DNA of 64,000 bases from Rhodobacteraceae bacterium XHP0102 (GCA_025751475.1 JAOWLD010000001.1:868001-932000); one strand, 5' to 3'. Shown: positions 36,241-46,921, counted from the stretch's first letter. Numbers and translations: made by a program. The notes: generated from the sequence alone by a model not told the origin.

Positions 36241-36414
36241 CCCTCGGTGCGGGGCGGTTCCTCATCCACGGTCATTAGGCGAAGCTTTCCGAGCAGCGCG
36301 TGACATATGGTGTTGGTGGGCGAGGGGATACCCCGCGAAAAAAGACGGTCAGAGCGCGTAAGACGCTGGCAGGCCGCGTTAATTGGAACAGGGCTAGTAA
36401 CAAAAGAGGCAGCC

Positions 36415-39400
36415 ATGAAAATCGAACGTAGGTTCACGCGCGACGGGTCAGATCTTTATGCAGATCTGGAATTCACCACCACGACATCTGAAATCCGCAA
36501 CCCAGACGGCACCGTTGTCTTTAAGCTGGACAATCTGGAGGTTCCCGCATCGTGGAGCCAAGTTGCCTCTGACGTGATTGCACAGAAATATTTCCGCAAG
36601 GCGGGCGTTCCCGCGCGGCTGAAGCCCGTCAAGGAAAAGGGCGTTCCCGAATTCTTGTGGCGCCATGTGGCCGATGAGGCCGCTTTGGCTGAATTGCCCG
36701 AGGATCAACGGATCGTGGGTGAAACATCCGCCAAGCAGGTGTTCCGCCGCTTGGCAGGGGCATGGGCCTATTGGGGATGGAAGGGCGGCTACTTCACCGC
36801 TGAATCCGATGCGCGCGCCTATTTCGAGGAAATGCAGCTGATGCTGGCGCGCCAGATGGCCGCGCCAAACAGCCCGCAGTGGTTCAACACAGGTCTTCAC
36901 TGGGCCTATGGCATCGATGGCCCAAGCCAAGGCCACCACTACGTGGACTACAAAACAGGCAAGCTGACCAAATCGGCTTCGGCCTATGAACATCCGCAGC
37001 CGCACGCCTGCTTCATCCAATCTGTCGCGGATGATCTGGTGAATGAGGGCGGCATTATGGATCTTTGGGTGCGTGAGGCGCGCCTGTTCAAATACGGCTC
37101 TGGCACGGGCACGAATTTCTCGATGCTGCGCGGCGAGGGTGAAAAGCTGTCGGGTGGCGGGAAATCCAGCGGCCTGATGGGCTTTCTGAAAATCGGGGAT
37201 CGCGCCGCAGGGGCCATTAAATCGGGCGGCACCACGCGCCGTGCGGCCAAAATGGTGATTGTCGATGCGGACCACCCCGATATCGAGGCGTTTATCGACT
37301 GGAAAGTGATCGAGGAGCAGAAAGTGGCCTCCTTGGTTGCGGGTTCCAAGATGCATGAAAAAATGCTGAACGGCCTGTTTGAGGCGGTGCGCACATGGGA
37401 TGGTGATCTGGTCGATGCGACCGACCCCGCGAAAAACGGTGCGTTGAAGGACGCGATCCGTGCTGCGAAGAAGGTTGCGATCCCAGAAACCTACGTGAAG
37501 CGCGTTTTGGATTATGCGCGTCAAGGCTATACCTCCATCGAATTCCCAACCTATGACACAGATTGGGACAGCGAGGCTTACGCCAGTGTTTCAGGGCAAA
37601 ATTCCAACAATTCTATCCGCGTGGCCGATGATTTCCTGCAGGCGGTCAAGGATGATGCCGATTGGAACCTCACCTCGCGCGTGACGGGCAAGGCGATCAA
37701 GACGATCAAAGCCCGCGATTTGTGGGAAAAGGTGGGCCATGCGGCATGGGCCTGTGCCGATCCTGGCATCCAGTTCCATGACACGGTCAATGCATGGCAC
37801 ACCTGCCCAGCCGATGGTCCGATCCGTGGCTCGAACCCGTGTTCAGAATATATGTTCTTGGATGACACGGCCTGTAACTTGGCCTCGATGAACCTGCTGA
37901 CCTTCTACAAGGATGGCAAGTTTGATGCGGATGGCTATATGCACGCGACCCGTCTGTGGACGCTGACCTTGGAAATCTCTGTGATGATGGCACAGTTCCC
38001 CTCCAAGGAAATCGCGCAGCGGTCCTATGATTTCCGCACGCTGGGTCTGGGCTATGCGAATATCGGTGGCCTCTTGATGAATATGGGCCTTGGATATGAC
38101 AGCGATGAGGGCCGTGCGCTTTGTGGTGCGTTGACCGCGTTGATGACAGGTGTCTCTTACGCCACTTCTGCGGAAATCGCGTCTGAGCTGGGGCCATTTG
38201 CGGGCTATAAGCGCAACGCAAAAAATATGTTGCGGGTGATGCGCAACCACCGCCGCGCGGCCTATGGTGAGACAGCAGGCTATGAAGGGGTGAACGTCAA
38301 CCCCGTGCCGCTAGACCATGCCAATTGCCCTGATGCAGGGCTGGTTGATCTGGCCAAACAAGCATGGGATGAGGCGCTGGAGTTGGGCCAAAAGCACGGC
38401 TATCGCAATGCACAGGCCACCGTGATTGCACCGACAGGCACAATCGGTCTGGTGATGGATTGCGACACAACAGGCATCGAGCCTGATTTCGCCTTGGTAA
38501 AGTTCAAGAAACTGGCAGGCGGTGGTTACTTCAAAATCATCAACCGCTCTGTGCCTGCGGCGCTTGAGAAACTGGGCTATTCTTCTTCTGAGATCGAAGA
38601 AATCATTGCCTATGCGGTCGGTCATGGCACGCTTGGCAATGCGCCTGGCATCAACCACACCGCATTGGTGGGGCATGGTTTTGGTCAAGCCGAATTGGAC
38701 AAGATCGAAGCGGCCCTGCCACAGGCCTTTGATATCCGCTTTGTGTTCAACCAATGGACCTTGGGCGAGGAATTCTGCACCAAAACCTTGGGCATTCCAC
38801 AGGCCAAGCTGAATGATCCGAGCTTTAATCTTCTGCAACATCTGGGCTTCTCGAAAAAAGACATCGAAGCGGCCAATGATCATGTCTGCGGCACGATGAC
38901 CTTGGAGGGCGCACCTTTCCTGAAGGCAGAACATTACAACGTGTTCGATTGCGCCAACCCATGCGGCAAGAAGGGCAAGCGTTACCTCTCGGTCAACAGC
39001 CATATCTATATGATGGCTGCGGCGCAGAGCTTTATCTCGGGCGCGATTTCCAAGACGATCAATATGCCAAACTCGGCCACCATCGAAGATTGTCAAAAGG
39101 CCTATGAGCTGAGCTGGTCCTTGGGGATCAAGGCAAATGCGCTTTATCGGGACGGCTCTAAATTGAGCCAGCCTTTGGCAGCGGCCTTGGTCGAGGATGA
39201 TGACGAGGCGGCAGAAGTCCTTGAAAGCGGCAGCGCGCAGGAAAAAGCGACTGTTCTGGCGGAAAAGGTGATCGAGAAGATCGTGATCAAGGAAGTGGCC
39301 CGCGCCAAGCGCGAGAAACTGCCCGAGCGCCGCAAGGGCTACACCCAAAAGGCGATTGTGGGTGGTCACAAGGTCTATCTGCGCACGGGCGAATATTCGG

Positions 39401-40074
39401 ACGGTGCGCTTGGGGAAATTTTCATCGATATGCATAAAGAAGGCGCTGGCTTCCGTGCGATGATGAACAATTTCGCCATCGCGGTTTCGGTTGGCCTGCA
39501 ATATGGCGTGCCGCTTGAGGAATTCGTGGATGCCTTCACCTTCACCAAGTTCGAGCCTTCGGGCATGGTGCAGGGCAATGACTCGATCAAGAACGCAACT
39601 TCGATCCTTGACTACATCTTCCGCGAATTGGCGGTGTCCTATCTCGATCGCACCGATCTGGCCCATGTGAAGCCAGAAGGGGCCAGCTTTGACGATATGG
39701 GCCGCGGTGTCGAAGAGGGTGTCTCCAACGTCAAGGAACTGTCCGAAAGCGCGGCGTCCAAATCCTTGGAAGTGCTCAAACAGATCAGCTCAACGGGCTA
39801 TCTGCGCAAGCGTGTGCCGCAGGATTTGGTGGTCTTGCAGGGGGGTGTGTCCAATTTTGCAACGGCGGCGGTCGCGCAGTCGGGCGCAGTGGTGGCCGAA
39901 GCGGTGCAAGCCGCAGCCATCACCACGGGCACAGTCGATCTTGACGCGCGCACCAAGGCCAAGATGCAGGGCTACGAGGGCGAAGCCTGTGGTGAATGCG
40001 GCAATTACACCTTGGTGCGCAATGGCACGTGCATGAAGTGCAACACCTGCGGCGGCACATCGGGCTGCAGCTAA
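36415..40074 (+). CDS. nrdJ: Vitamin B12-dependent (class II) ribonucleotide reductase
   Basis: A 1219-residue adenosylcobalamin-dependent reductase that makes deoxyribonucleotides without oxygen dependence. Landmarks are [23 protein letters not shown] (active-site Cys), [20 protein letters not shown] (active-site motif), [16 protein letters not shown], and the C-terminal cysteine cluster [18 protein letters not shown] plus CNTCGG that relays electrons or binds zinc. The ATG at 36415 follows GAGGC; the open frame upstream is not used. Full family length, no defects seen. It is a single-gene unit with NrdR boxes upstream and hairpins and a terminator downstream. Confidence 0.95.
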   Translation: MKIERRFTRDGSDLYADLEFTTTTSEIRNPDGTVVFKLDNLEVPASWSQVASDVIAQKYFRKAGVPARLKPVKEKGVPEFLWRHVADEAALAELPEDQRIVGETSAKQVFRRLAGAWAYWGWKGGYFTAESDARAYFEEMQLMLARQMAAPNSPQWFNTGLHWAYGIDGPSQGHHYVDYKTGKLTKSASAYEHPQPHACFIQSVADDLVNEGGIMDLWVREARLFKYGSGTGTNFSMLRGEGEKLSGGGKSSGLMGFLKIGDRAAGAIKSGGTTRRAAKMVIVDADHPDIEAFIDWKVIEEQKVASLVAGSKMHEKMLNGLFEAVRTWDGDLVDATDPAKNGALKDAIRAAKKVAIPETYVKRVLDYARQGYTSIEFPTYDTDWDSEAYASVSGQNSNNSIRVADDFLQAVKDDADWNLTSRVTGKAIKTIKARDLWEKVGHAAWACADPGIQFHDTVNAWHTCPADGPIRGSNPCSEYMFLDDTACNLASMNLLTFYKDGKFDADGYMHATRLWTLTLEISVMMAQFPSKEIAQRSYDFRTLGLGYANIGGLLMNMGLGYDSDEGRALCGALTALMTGVSYATSAEIASELGPFAGYKRNAKNMLRVMRNHRRAAYGETAGYEGVNVNPVPLDHANCPDAGLVDLAKQAWDEALELGQKHGYRNAQATVIAPTGTIGLVMDCDTTGIEPDFALVKFKKLAGGGYFKIINRSVPAALEKLGYSSSEIEEIIAYAVGHGTLGNAPGINHTALVGHGFGQAELDKIEAALPQAFDIRFVFNQWTLGEEFCTKTLGIPQAKLNDPSFNLLQHLGFSKKDIEAANDHVCGTMTLEGAPFLKAEHYNVFDCANPCGKKGKRYLSVNSHIYMMAAAQSFISGAISKTINMPNSATIEDCQKAYELSWSLGIKANALYRDGSKLSQPLAAALVEDDDEAAEVLESGSAQEKATVLAEKVIEKIVIKEVARAKREKLPERRKGYTQKAIVGGHKVYLRTGEYSDGALGEIFIDMHKEGAGFRAMMNNFAIAVSVGLQYGVPLEEFVDAFTFTKFEPSGMVQGNDSIKNATSILDYIFRELAVSYLDRTDLAHVKPEGASFDDMGRGVEEGVSNVKELSESAASKSLEVLKQISSTGYLRKRVPQDLVVLQGGVSNFATAAVAQSGAVVAEAVQAAAITTGTVDLDARTKAKMQGYEGEACGECGNYTLVRNGTCMKCNTCGGTSGCS

Positions 40075-40090
40075 GGGATAGCTATTCCAT

Positions 40091-40164
40091 CCCGCGGCGC
40101 GCTGCTGATCTTGCTCAAGATCACAGGCCGCGGGAGGGAGACACGGGGCGGGTGCGCTCGCCCC
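40091..40164 (+). other. Two hairpins in the nrdJ 3' region
   Basis: The first is compound: CCCGCGGC (40091-40098) pairs with GCCGCGGG (40127-40134), enclosing GATCTTG/CAAGATC (40107-40113 with 40116-40122). The second pairs GGGGCG (40145-40150) with CGCCCC (40159-40164). They lie between the stop codon and the terminator, and may stabilise the mRNA or form a processed 3' RNA. Confidence 0.5.
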
Positions 40165-40230
40165 TGACGCGGATCAGGCCGCAGGCAGAAACAACGGGCG
40201 GTAAATAGAGTGAGCTTGATCAGCGAAACT

Positions 40231-40258
40231 GGGGTGCCTTCGGGTGCCCCATTTTTTT
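40231..40258 (+). terminator. Rho-independent terminator of nrdJ
   Basis: GGGGTGCC and GGTGCCCC pair (two G-U pairs) around a TTCG tetraloop at 40231-40250, followed by A and seven T. Confidence 0.85.
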
Positions 40259-40290
40259 GCCCCCTCGTGTAACGGAATTGTAACGACTTG

Positions 40291-40320
40291 TCGCAAAAAC
40301 CAATAATGTCGTTTTTGTGA
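40291..40320. promoter_or_regulatory. 10-bp inverted repeat with 10-bp spacer upstream of the betaine transporter
   Basis: TCGCAAAAAC (40291-40300) is matched by the inverted GTTTTTGTGA (40311-40320), nine of ten positions plus one G-T. The half-sites are two helical turns apart, compatible with a dimeric regulator, or could form an RNA hairpin. A TTGACT hexamer lies 22 bp downstream. Confidence 0.4.
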
Positions 40321-40486
40321 TATTCATATTTTTGGCAAAATTTGACTTTTTATCAAATAAATTCAGGTATTTAGATCAATTTAAAAAATAAAGACTTGAG
40401 AAAATCATGTCGATAATGAACCATAAAGCCAAACACGTCACGGGCCTTACGCGCCCATATAATTTTTGAACGACAGGAGAGACCCG

Positions 40487-41500
40487 ATGAAATTTGTCAA
40501 ACCGCTTGCAGCGGGCCTATTTGGCGCAACAGCCCTCAGCCTTGGGAGCGCGGCCTCTGCGCAAGAATGCGGATCGCTGACAATCGCGGAAATGAATTGG
40601 GCCTCGGCCGAATTGATGGCCAATGTCGATAAAATCATCCTCGAGGAAGGTTATGGTTGCGATGTGGAACTGATCCCTGGGGCCACAATGACCACATTCA
40701 CCTCGATGAATGAAAAGGCCGAACCTGATGTTGCGCCAGAATTGTGGATCAACGCGGTGCGCGATCCGCTGAACGCGGCCATTGCCGAGGGGAGCCTGCA
40801 TTCCGTGGTGCAAGGCCCGATCACAGGCCTTGGCGAAGGGTGGTGGGTCGATCCCAAATTTGCCGCCGATTTCCCCGAGTTGGATACAGTGGAAAAGGTC
40901 TTGGCGCGGCCTGATCTTTTCCCATGGGCGGAAGATCAAGATTTGGGCGCTTTCATGGGCTGCCCCGCGGGGTGGGGCTGTCAGCTGTCCAATGCACAGC
41001 TGTTCCGTGCCTATGACATGGCGGATATGGGCTGGCATTTGGTTGATCCTGGATCGGCGGCGGGGCTTGACGGGTCTATCGCGCGCGCGGTGGATCGCGG
41101 CGAATATTGGTTTGGCTATTACTGGGCACCAACGGCCGTGGTGGGTAAATATGATCTGGTGATGTTGGAGTGGGAAACCCCATGGGGCGGTTCGGAAAAC
41201 TGGGACGGCTGTATTGTGAAGCCCGAGCAGGAATGCCTTGATCCACAACCGACATCCTACACTGAATCCGAGGTGCATACCGTGATCACCGACCGCCTGT
41301 TTGAGGAAGGCGGGATTGCTGTTGATTATCTCGCCACGCGTGTTTTCCCTGGTGATGCGATGAACGCCATGTTGGTCTATATGACCGACAACCAAGCCAC
41401 GGGTGAGGCAGCGGCCTTTGAATTCTTGGCCACGCGCGAGGATATCTGGGGGCAGTGGGTCACCCCAGAGGCGGCAGCCGCCATTCGTAGCGCGCTGTAA
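40487..41500 (+). CDS. Glycine betaine/proline-type ABC transporter, substrate-binding protein
   Basis: A 337-residue OpuAC/ProX-family periplasmic protein with a signal peptide (MKFVKPLAAGLFG, cleavage near ASAQE). Aromatic residues of the kind that cage quaternary amines are plentiful (GEGWWVDP, EYWFGYYWAP). It starts at 40487 after AGGAGA. It should deliver glycine betaine, proline betaine or a related osmolyte to the permease encoded next. The binding-protein gene comes first in the operon, and two stem-loops separate it from the permease gene. Ligand identity is inferred from family. Confidence 0.85.
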   Translation: MKFVKPLAAGLFGATALSLGSAASAQECGSLTIAEMNWASAELMANVDKIILEEGYGCDVELIPGATMTTFTSMNEKAEPDVAPELWINAVRDPLNAAIAEGSLHSVVQGPITGLGEGWWVDPKFAADFPELDTVEKVLARPDLFPWAEDQDLGAFMGCPAGWGCQLSNAQLFRAYDMADMGWHLVDPGSAAGLDGSIARAVDRGEYWFGYYWAPTAVVGKYDLVMLEWETPWGGSENWDGCIVKPEQECLDPQPTSYTESEVHTVITDRLFEEGGIAVDYLATRVFPGDAMNAMLVYMTDNQATGEAAAFEFLATREDIWGQWVTPEAAAAIRSAL

Positions 41501-41507
41501 CAGGTCG

Positions 41508-41569
41508 CTTGTGCGTTTAAGACGCGAACACAAGTCAAAGCGGAAAGGGCGCTGCCTTTTCCGCTTTTT
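41508..41569 (+). terminator. Stem-loops between binding protein and permease genes (attenuator-like)
   Basis: CTTGTG/CACAAG (41508-41513 with 41529-41534) forms one hairpin. A second pairs 41537-41548 with 41555-41567 (one bulged base) and ends in five T (41565-41569), so partial termination after the binding-protein gene is plausible. Confidence 0.6.
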
Positions 41570-41598
41570 CAATGTCCAAGATTTATAGGGATATCCAG

Positions 41599-42489
41599 AT
41601 GTGGGATTTCTTCACCGAGTTTCCAAGCATCGGTCGCCGTGACCTCAGCCAATTGCAAATGAGCATTGATGAGGGGTTTCGCGCCTTTTCGCGGGCCTAT
41701 GGCGAGGCGCTGGAGATTTTTTTCAGCCCGCTTTTGCATTTCTTGGTGTGGTTTGAAAAACTGCTTTTGGCCACGCCGTGGCCCATCATCTTGACTGTTC
41801 TCAGCGCGCTTGCATGGCTTGGCTCGCGCTCATGGAAGATCACGCTTGGCACCTTTCTGGCTTTTGCGGTGATTGGCTATTTCGGGATGTGGGAAGACAC
41901 AATGGCGACTTTGGCAATCATCTCGGTTGCGACATTCGTCTGTATTCTTGTGGGCATCCCTTTGGGAATTCTGATGGCCAAATCGGATCGGATGCAGGGT
42001 GCGATCACCCCGATTTTGGATGTGATGCAGACCATCCCCTCCTTTGTTTATCTGATCCCCGTTGTGATGCTGCTTGGCATTGGTAAGGTGCCTGGCCTGA
42101 TTGCCGTTTGCATCTATGCCATCCCACCCATCGTGCGCCTGACCAATCTTGGCATCCGATTGGTGGATCGCGAGGTTTTGGAGGCCGCAGAGGCCTTTGG
42201 CGCAAGCCCGCGGCAGAAATTATTTGATGTGCAAATCCCCTTGGCGTTGCCCAATATTTTCGCAGGCGTAAACCAGACCATCATGATGGCTTTGGCGATG
42301 GTGGTGATTGCCTCGATGATCGGGGTGCGGGGTCTTGGCGTGCCCGTGTTGCGCGCGATTTCCAACCAATATTTGGCCCTTGGTTTGATGAATGGTTTGG
42401 CCATTGTGGCATTGGCCATCATTTTCGACCGTGTCAGCCAATCCTATGGCAAGCGCCTGCAGGCGCATCGGGAGGGCTTTGACAAATGA
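41599..42489 (+). CDS. Glycine betaine/proline-type ABC transporter, permease
   Basis: A 296-residue ProW/OpuAB-family inner-membrane protein with several hydrophobic helices from about residue 60 on and the EAA-type loop EAAEAFGASPRQKLFDVQIPLA. The N-terminal amphipathic part (to about residue 45) is typical of ProW. The ATG at 41599 follows AGGG by eight bases; the upstream ATG at 41572 lies inside the hairpin tail and lacks a ribosome-binding sequence. Its stop overlaps the ATPase gene start by 4 bp. Confidence 0.88.
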   Translation: MWDFFTEFPSIGRRDLSQLQMSIDEGFRAFSRAYGEALEIFFSPLLHFLVWFEKLLLATPWPIILTVLSALAWLGSRSWKITLGTFLAFAVIGYFGMWEDTMATLAIISVATFVCILVGIPLGILMAKSDRMQGAITPILDVMQTIPSFVYLIPVVMLLGIGKVPGLIAVCIYAIPPIVRLTNLGIRLVDREVLEAAEAFGASPRQKLFDVQIPLALPNIFAGVNQTIMMALAMVVIASMIGVRGLGVPVLRAISNQYLALGLMNGLAIVALAIIFDRVSQSYGKRLQAHREGFDK

Positions 42490-43505
42490 GTGATCCGAAA
42501 ATTCAGATCAAGAACCTGTATAAGATTTTCGGTAAGACCCCTGAAAAAGCGCTGAAATCCGTGCAGTCGGGCATGGGCAAGGATGATTTGCGCGAAGAAA
42601 CGGGTCATGTTTTGGGCGTTGATAATTTCTCCCTCGATATTGCGCCGCGAAATATTCAGGTGGTGATGGGGCTGTCTGGATCGGGGAAATCCACGCTGAT
42701 CCGTCACATCAACCGTCTGATTGAGCCAACCGCAGGTGAAATCTTGGTGGATGGTGAGAATGTTTTGGCCATGGACAAGGACGCTTTGCGCGATTTGCGG
42801 CGTTTCAAAATGTCGATGGTGTTTCAGCATTTCGGCCTTTTTCCCCATCGCCGCGTGATTGAAAACGTCACTTATGGCTTGCTCGTGCAAGGCGTGGATG
42901 AGGCCGAGGCGGATCAGCGCGCCAAACATTAGATTTCCCGCGTGGGGTTGGAGGGGTATGAGAAGAATTACCCAGGTCAACTGTCAGGCGGGATGCGCCA
43001 GCGCGTGGGTCTTGCGCGCGGCTTGGCCACAGATGCCGATATTTTGCTGATGGATGAGGCCTTTTCCGCGCTCGACCCGCTGATCCGCTACGATATGCAA
43101 TCCATCCTCATCGACCTGCAAAAGGAACTGCACAAGACCATCGTCTTTATCACCCATGATTTGGATGAGGCGCTGCGCCTTGGGGATCAGATTGCCATTT
43201 TGCGGGATGGTCATCTTGTGCAACAGGGTTCGGCGCAGGATATCGTGTTGCGCCCTGCGGATGCCTATATCGAGGATTTCATCAAGGACATAAACCGCGC
43301 GCGGGTGATCAAGCTTGGGTCACTGATGACACCGCTCAACGGTGCGCTGCCCGCAGATGCGCCGCGCCTCGATGCAGAAACCGTGTTGCAGGAGGCATTG
43401 ATGGCGGTCGCACAATCAGACAGCAATTTGGTGATTGTCGAAGCGCAAGGAAAACCAGCGGGCCAAGTGACCACCCGCGCTGTGATCGCGGCGCTGCACG
43501 GTTAG
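42486..43505 (+). pseudogene. Glycine betaine/proline-type ABC transporter ATPase, split by an in-frame TAG
   Basis: Codons 42486-42929 encode a ProV/OpuAA N-terminal half with Walker A GLSGSGKST and Q-loop VFQHFGLFPH. A TAG at 42930-42932 then interrupts. The same frame continues without any shift into the C-terminal half: signature LSGGMRQRVGL, Walker B ILLMDEAFSALDP, H-loop ITHDLDEAL, and a single CBS domain to 43505. The stop falls after RAKH, where relatives usually have an aromatic or other sense codon; one G-to-A change of TGG would explain it. Neither half can hydrolyse ATP alone. A GTG at 42942 could restart translation. It may be a real mutation, a sequencing error, or readthrough. 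Confidence 0.85.
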
Positions 43506-43535
43506 GCCAAAGGCGGGTGGCGGGGCCATCTGGCC

Positions 43536-44429
43536 CTATTTATTGCGCACGCTGTGCCAATGCCCTTCCTTCGTGCCACGATAAAGGATCGGGGTTGTGC
43601 CCGTTTCTTGGCCAAAGGCACGGGTGAAATAAGCAGGCGAGGAATAGCCCAAATTGCGTGAGATCTGCGCCGCGCTGAGATCTGTGTCGAGCAACAACCG
43701 CCGCGCCTCATACATGATCGCCTCATTGATAAGGGCAAGCGCGGTGCGGCCTGTGAGTTCGCGGCAAATGCGGGTGAGATGCGTGGGCGTTATATCCAAC
43801 CGTTCCGCATAATCCGTCACACCCAGCTTGGCGCTGCGCTCTTTGGCCAGAAGCGCCGCAAAGCGGGAGAGAAGTTGCGAGGATTTGCTGGGCTTTTTGA
43901 CACCACTGCGCATCCGATGGGATGCATCACGGTCGCGTTGGTCTGAAATGGCTTTCTCGCGCTCCAACAGGGCCGAAAGAAGCAAGCCATAGGCCCGTTT
44001 CATGCGTTCTGTTCCTGCGCTGCGCTGCCCCTCCAGCCGCGCCATCCGTTCAATAAGACCTGTCAATTCCACCTGAATTTCGGCCGAGCTTGGGCTGATG
44101 GACACGGCGATTTGTGGCAATTGCAGGTCCGCCATATTGGGCAAATAGGCGATATGGCCTTGCAGTTGCGTTGGCAATTCAAGGCAAAACAACATACCGG
44201 CGGGCACGAACAAGATTTTTGGGCCATTGGCCGTCAGCGGGTGCAAATCTACGCTGGCCCTGATCGTGCCACGGGTGATCCAAAAAAGCCGCGCTTGTGT
44301 GCAATGATGGCACAGTTCATGCCGCCACGCGCCATGAAGCCGGGTCTGCCCAATCGTTCGTGCGGCGTAGGCGGGGACCGCAAATGGCCCTACCTCCTGC
44401 TGTTCCGACATGGTCCCCATCCGAATCAT
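43536..44429 (-). CDS. AraC-family transcriptional regulator
   Basis: A 297-residue regulator. The C-terminal double helix-turn-helix is clear (ERLDITPTHLTRICRELTG, then LSAAQISRNLGYSSPAYFTRAFGQETG). The N-terminal half carries a cupin-like sensing region (GPKILFVPAGMLFCLELP). The frame is open to 44513 and overlaps miaA, but the ATG at 44429 follows GGGGA by eight bases and is preferred. It is convergent with the betaine transporter operon 30 bp away and follows miaA on the same strand. Target genes unknown; control of the transporter is possible. Confidence 0.8.
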   Translation of the reverse strand: MIRMGTMSEQQEVGPFAVPAYAARTIGQTRLHGAWRHELCHHCTQARLFWITRGTIRASVDLHPLTANGPKILFVPAGMLFCLELPTQLQGHIAYLPNMADLQLPQIAVSISPSSAEIQVELTGLIERMARLEGQRSAGTERMKRAYGLLLSALLEREKAISDQRDRDASHRMRSGVKKPSKSSQLLSRFAALLAKERSAKLGVTDYAERLDITPTHLTRICRELTGRTALALINEAIMYEARRLLLDTDLSAAQISRNLGYSSPAYFTRAFGQETGTTPILYRGTKEGHWHSVRNK

Positions 44430-44461
44430 GCCCGTGTCCCCAACTGACGGGCAGATGAAAA

Positions 44462-45352
44462 TTAGACAGGAATATGCAACTCTGTCCACCCATGCCTTTG
44501 CGCACGCAACCATGTGCGTTGCCTTTTTGCATATTGGCGCGAGGCGGTGATGGCCGCTTCGATTGCGGCATCTAGGGACATCTCACCGCGCAAATGGGCC
44601 ATCAATTCAGGCGCGCCGATGGCCTTGGCCGCGCCACCTGCATTGGGCCAACGGGGCAGGGCGGCGCGGGCCTCCTCCAAGGCCCCTTGTGCCATCATCA
44701 TGTGAAAACGCTCTGTGATGCGGGAATTGAGCCACTCAGGCGCAGCGATCAACTTGATCGCCACCACCTGATCGAGGGGCAGAAGCGGTGCGGGTGTCTC
44801 AGCCTGCCAATCGGATAGGGGTCTACCCGTGGCGCGCCATACCTCCCATGCGCGTTGCACGCGGGCGCGGTTCTGGGTGTCTATGCGGGTGCAGATCACG
44901 GGGTCATGCACCTCTAGATCGCGCAGCAGCGCCGCATGGCTGATGTGATCTGCTTCGGCGCGCGTGTCTGCGGGCACGGCGGGGATTTCGGCCAAGCCTT
45001 CGGTCAGCGCGCGAAAATAAAGCCCCGTGCCGCCCACGATGATCGGGCGCGGCCCATTGTGCAAAAGCGGTGCAAGATCACGCAGCCATGCGCCGACCGA
45101 ATAAGTCGCCTCAAAATCCACATGGCCATAGAGGCAATGCGCCACGCGCGCCTCATCTTGCGCTGCGGGCCGCGCCGTGAGGATGCGCCAACCCTCATAG
45201 ACTTGCAGCGCATCGGCATTGATGATGCGCCCACCAAAGCGTGTCGCAATCTCCATGGCGAGGGCCGATTTTCCACTGGCCGTGGCACCCGCAATCAAGA
45301 TCGGGCGCTCGGGCGCGGTGCTTTCCAATAATTTCAATGAAACACGGTCCAA
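44462..45352 (-). CDS. miaA: tRNA dimethylallyltransferase
   Basis: A 296-residue P-loop prenyltransferase ([16 protein letters not shown] near residue 22) that adds dimethylallyl to A37 of tRNAs reading UNN codons. Other blocks are [22 protein letters not shown] and, near the C terminus, [13 protein letters not shown]. No ATG or GTG opens it at the right place; TTG codons at 45352, 45337 or 45328 must serve, and the first gives the natural length. It is divergent from pyrH. Confidence 0.9.
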   Translation of the reverse strand: MDRVSLKLLESTAPERPILIAGATASGKSALAMEIATRFGGRIINADALQVYEGWRILTARPAAQDEARVAHCLYGHVDFEATYSVGAWLRDLAPLLHNGPRPIIVGGTGLYFRALTEGLAEIPAVPADTRAEADHISHAALLRDLEVHDPVICTRIDTQNRARVQRAWEVWRATGRPLSDWQAETPAPLLPLDQVVAIKLIAAPEWLNSRITERFHMMMAQGALEEARAALPRWPNAGGAAKAIGAPELMAHLRGEMSLDAAIEAAITASRQYAKRQRTWLRAQRHGWTELHIPV

Positions 45353-45553
45353 ACCTGTGCCTTTTTTTTCGATGTCTTACTGCCAATACAGCAATATATG
45401 GTTTCGCTTGGATGTTCCTTGGCATATTTGGTCGCGCAATATGGCGCGACCGTTGAAGTGATCGATATTTTAGACGATGATGCGCCAAGCTCAATCACCC
45501 TTTGGCCGCTGTGGCGTGTTCTGCGCCCTGCGGCCTGCATGAACGAGGATACC

Positions 45554-46285
45554 ATGGCGGCAAGCGACACATCCCCAAGAACAACATATAAACGCGTCAT
45601 GCTGAAAATTTCGGGTGAGGCATTGATGGGGGATCAAGGGTTTGGTCTGAATCCCCCCACGGTCGAACGCATCGCCCGCGAGGTCAAATCGGTGCATGAT
45701 CTGGGGGTCGAGATTTGCATGGTGATCGGGGGCGGAAATATTTTCCGTGGCTTGCAGGGCAGCGCACAAGGGATGGAGCGGACCACCGCCGATTATATGG
45801 GGATGCTCGCCACGGTGATGAATGCACTGGCGATGCAATCCGCGCTTGAGGGGCTGGGGGTTTATACCCGCGTGATTTCCGCCATTCCGATGGATCAAGT
45901 GTGCGAGCCATATATCCGCCGCCGTGCGGTGCGGCATTTGGAAAAGCAGCGCGTCTGTATCTTTGCCGCGGGCACGGGCAACCCCTATTTCACCACCGAC
46001 ACGGCCGCCACATTGCGCGCCAATGAGATGCATTGTGATGCCATCTTCAAAGGCACGAAGGTGGATGGTGTCTATGACAAAGACCCCAAAAAACACGCAG
46101 ATGCCAAGCGATTTGATGAAATCAGCTATGACGAGGTTCTGGCGCAGCATCTGGGGGTGATGGATGCCTCGGCCATCGCCCTTGCCCGCGAGAACAACAC
46201 GCCAATCATCGTGTTCAGCCTTGATGAACCAGGTGGCTTCCGTGGTATTCTTTCGGGGCAGGGAACCTATACAAAAGTGCGCTAA
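45554..46285 (+). CDS. pyrH: Uridylate (UMP) kinase
   Basis: A 243-residue hexameric UMP kinase of the amino-acid-kinase fold: [25 protein letters not shown], and the [13 protein letters not shown] block. It phosphorylates UMP to UDP. The frame is open back to 45398; the ATG at 45554 after GAGGA gives the normal length. It heads the envelope cluster in the conserved order pyrH-frr-uppS-cdsA-dxr-rseP-bamA; rpsB-tsf, often upstream, are absent here. Confidence 0.93.
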   Translation: MAASDTSPRTTYKRVMLKISGEALMGDQGFGLNPPTVERIAREVKSVHDLGVEICMVIGGGNIFRGLQGSAQGMERTTADYMGMLATVMNALAMQSALEGLGVYTRVISAIPMDQVCEPYIRRRAVRHLEKQRVCIFAAGTGNPYFTTDTAATLRANEMHCDAIFKGTKVDGVYDKDPKKHADAKRFDEISYDEVLAQHLGVMDASAIALARENNTPIIVFSLDEPGGFRGILSGQGTYTKVR

Positions 46286-46354
46286 ACCCATAGAAAGCGC
46301 TAAGCCCGCAGGCTATATCGGGCCAAAGAGATGACTTGAGGGAGTATTGAGGCA

Positions 46355-46921
46355 ATGTCCGCAGAAGAATTCGAATTGGATCTCGATGATCTTACCCGCC
46401 GCATGGAGGGGGCCATTTCCGCGCTGAAAACGGAATTTGCTTCGCTGCGCACGGGCCGCGCCTCGGCCACCATGCTGGAGCCTGTGATGGTGGAGGCCTA
46501 TGGCCAAATGACCCCAATCAATCAGGTCGGAACCGTCAATGTGCCTGAGCCGCGCATGGTCACGATCAATGTTTGGGACAAGGCCATGGTGGGGAAAGTC
46601 GAAAAAGCGATCCGCGAGTCGGGCTTGGGGATCAATCCCCAATTGAATGGCACGATCATCATGCTGCCCATTCCCGAATTGAACGAGGAGCGCCGCCGCG
46701 AATTGACCAAAGTTGCCGCGCAATATGCCGAACACGCCCGCGTTGCGGTGCGCAATCTGCGCCGCGATGGAATGGACCAGATCAAAAAGGCCAAGGGCAA
46801 CGGCCTGAGCGAAGATGACCAGAAATTCTGGGAGGCGGAGATGCAACAGTTGACCGATAGTTTTATCGCCAAAGTTGACGCGGCACTCGAAGCCAAGCAA
46901 TCCGAGATCATGCAAGTCTAA
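46355..46921 (+). CDS. frr: Ribosome recycling factor
   Basis: A 188-residue protein of normal length that splits post-termination ribosomes with EF-G. Family sequence is clear: [12 protein letters not shown] near residue 32, and the C-terminal [22 protein letters not shown]. It starts after GAGGGAG, about 69 bp after pyrH, and precedes uppS. Confidence 0.95.
   Translation: MSAEEFELDLDDLTRRMEGAISALKTEFASLRTGRASATMLEPVMVEAYGQMTPINQVGTVNVPEPRMVTINVWDKAMVGKVEKAIRESGLGINPQLNGTIIMLPIPELNEERRRELTKVAAQYAEHARVAVRNLRRDGMDQIKKAKGNGLSEDDQKFWEAEMQQLTDSFIAKVDAALEAKQSEIMQV

Larger units (their letters stand above)
35832..36414. other. 583-bp gap between tRNA-Pro and nrdJ
   Basis: The first part holds the tRNA terminator hairpin, then an AT-richer stretch (35925-36190) with no credible gene. 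The second part carries the probable NrdR boxes and a leader of about 175 bases before nrdJ. I looked for a cobalamin riboswitch in this leader and did not see its conserved boxes. Confidence 0.6.
40075..40486. other. 412-bp gap between nrdJ and the betaine transporter operon
   Basis: It contains two hairpins close to the nrdJ stop, a terminator (40231-40258), a 10-bp inverted repeat (40291-40320), and an AT-rich promoter-like stretch with TTGACT at 40342-40347. No gene is apparent. Confidence 0.7.

Noticed and set aside
36241-36414. Cobalamin riboswitch in the nrdJ leader
   Set aside because: Expected for a B12-dependent enzyme, but the conserved B12-box and core segments are not visible; NrdR boxes account for regulation better.
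38311-39666. 451-codon open frame on the strand opposite nrdJ
   Set aside because: It lies wholly antisense to the conserved nrdJ gene, and its composition reflects the complementary strand of a high-GC gene. No domain is recognisable.
42930-42932. Pyrrolysine or other recoded amino acid at the TAG
   Set aside because: No pyl genes or insertion signal are seen, and recoding of this ABC ATPase position is not known. Mutation or error is simpler.
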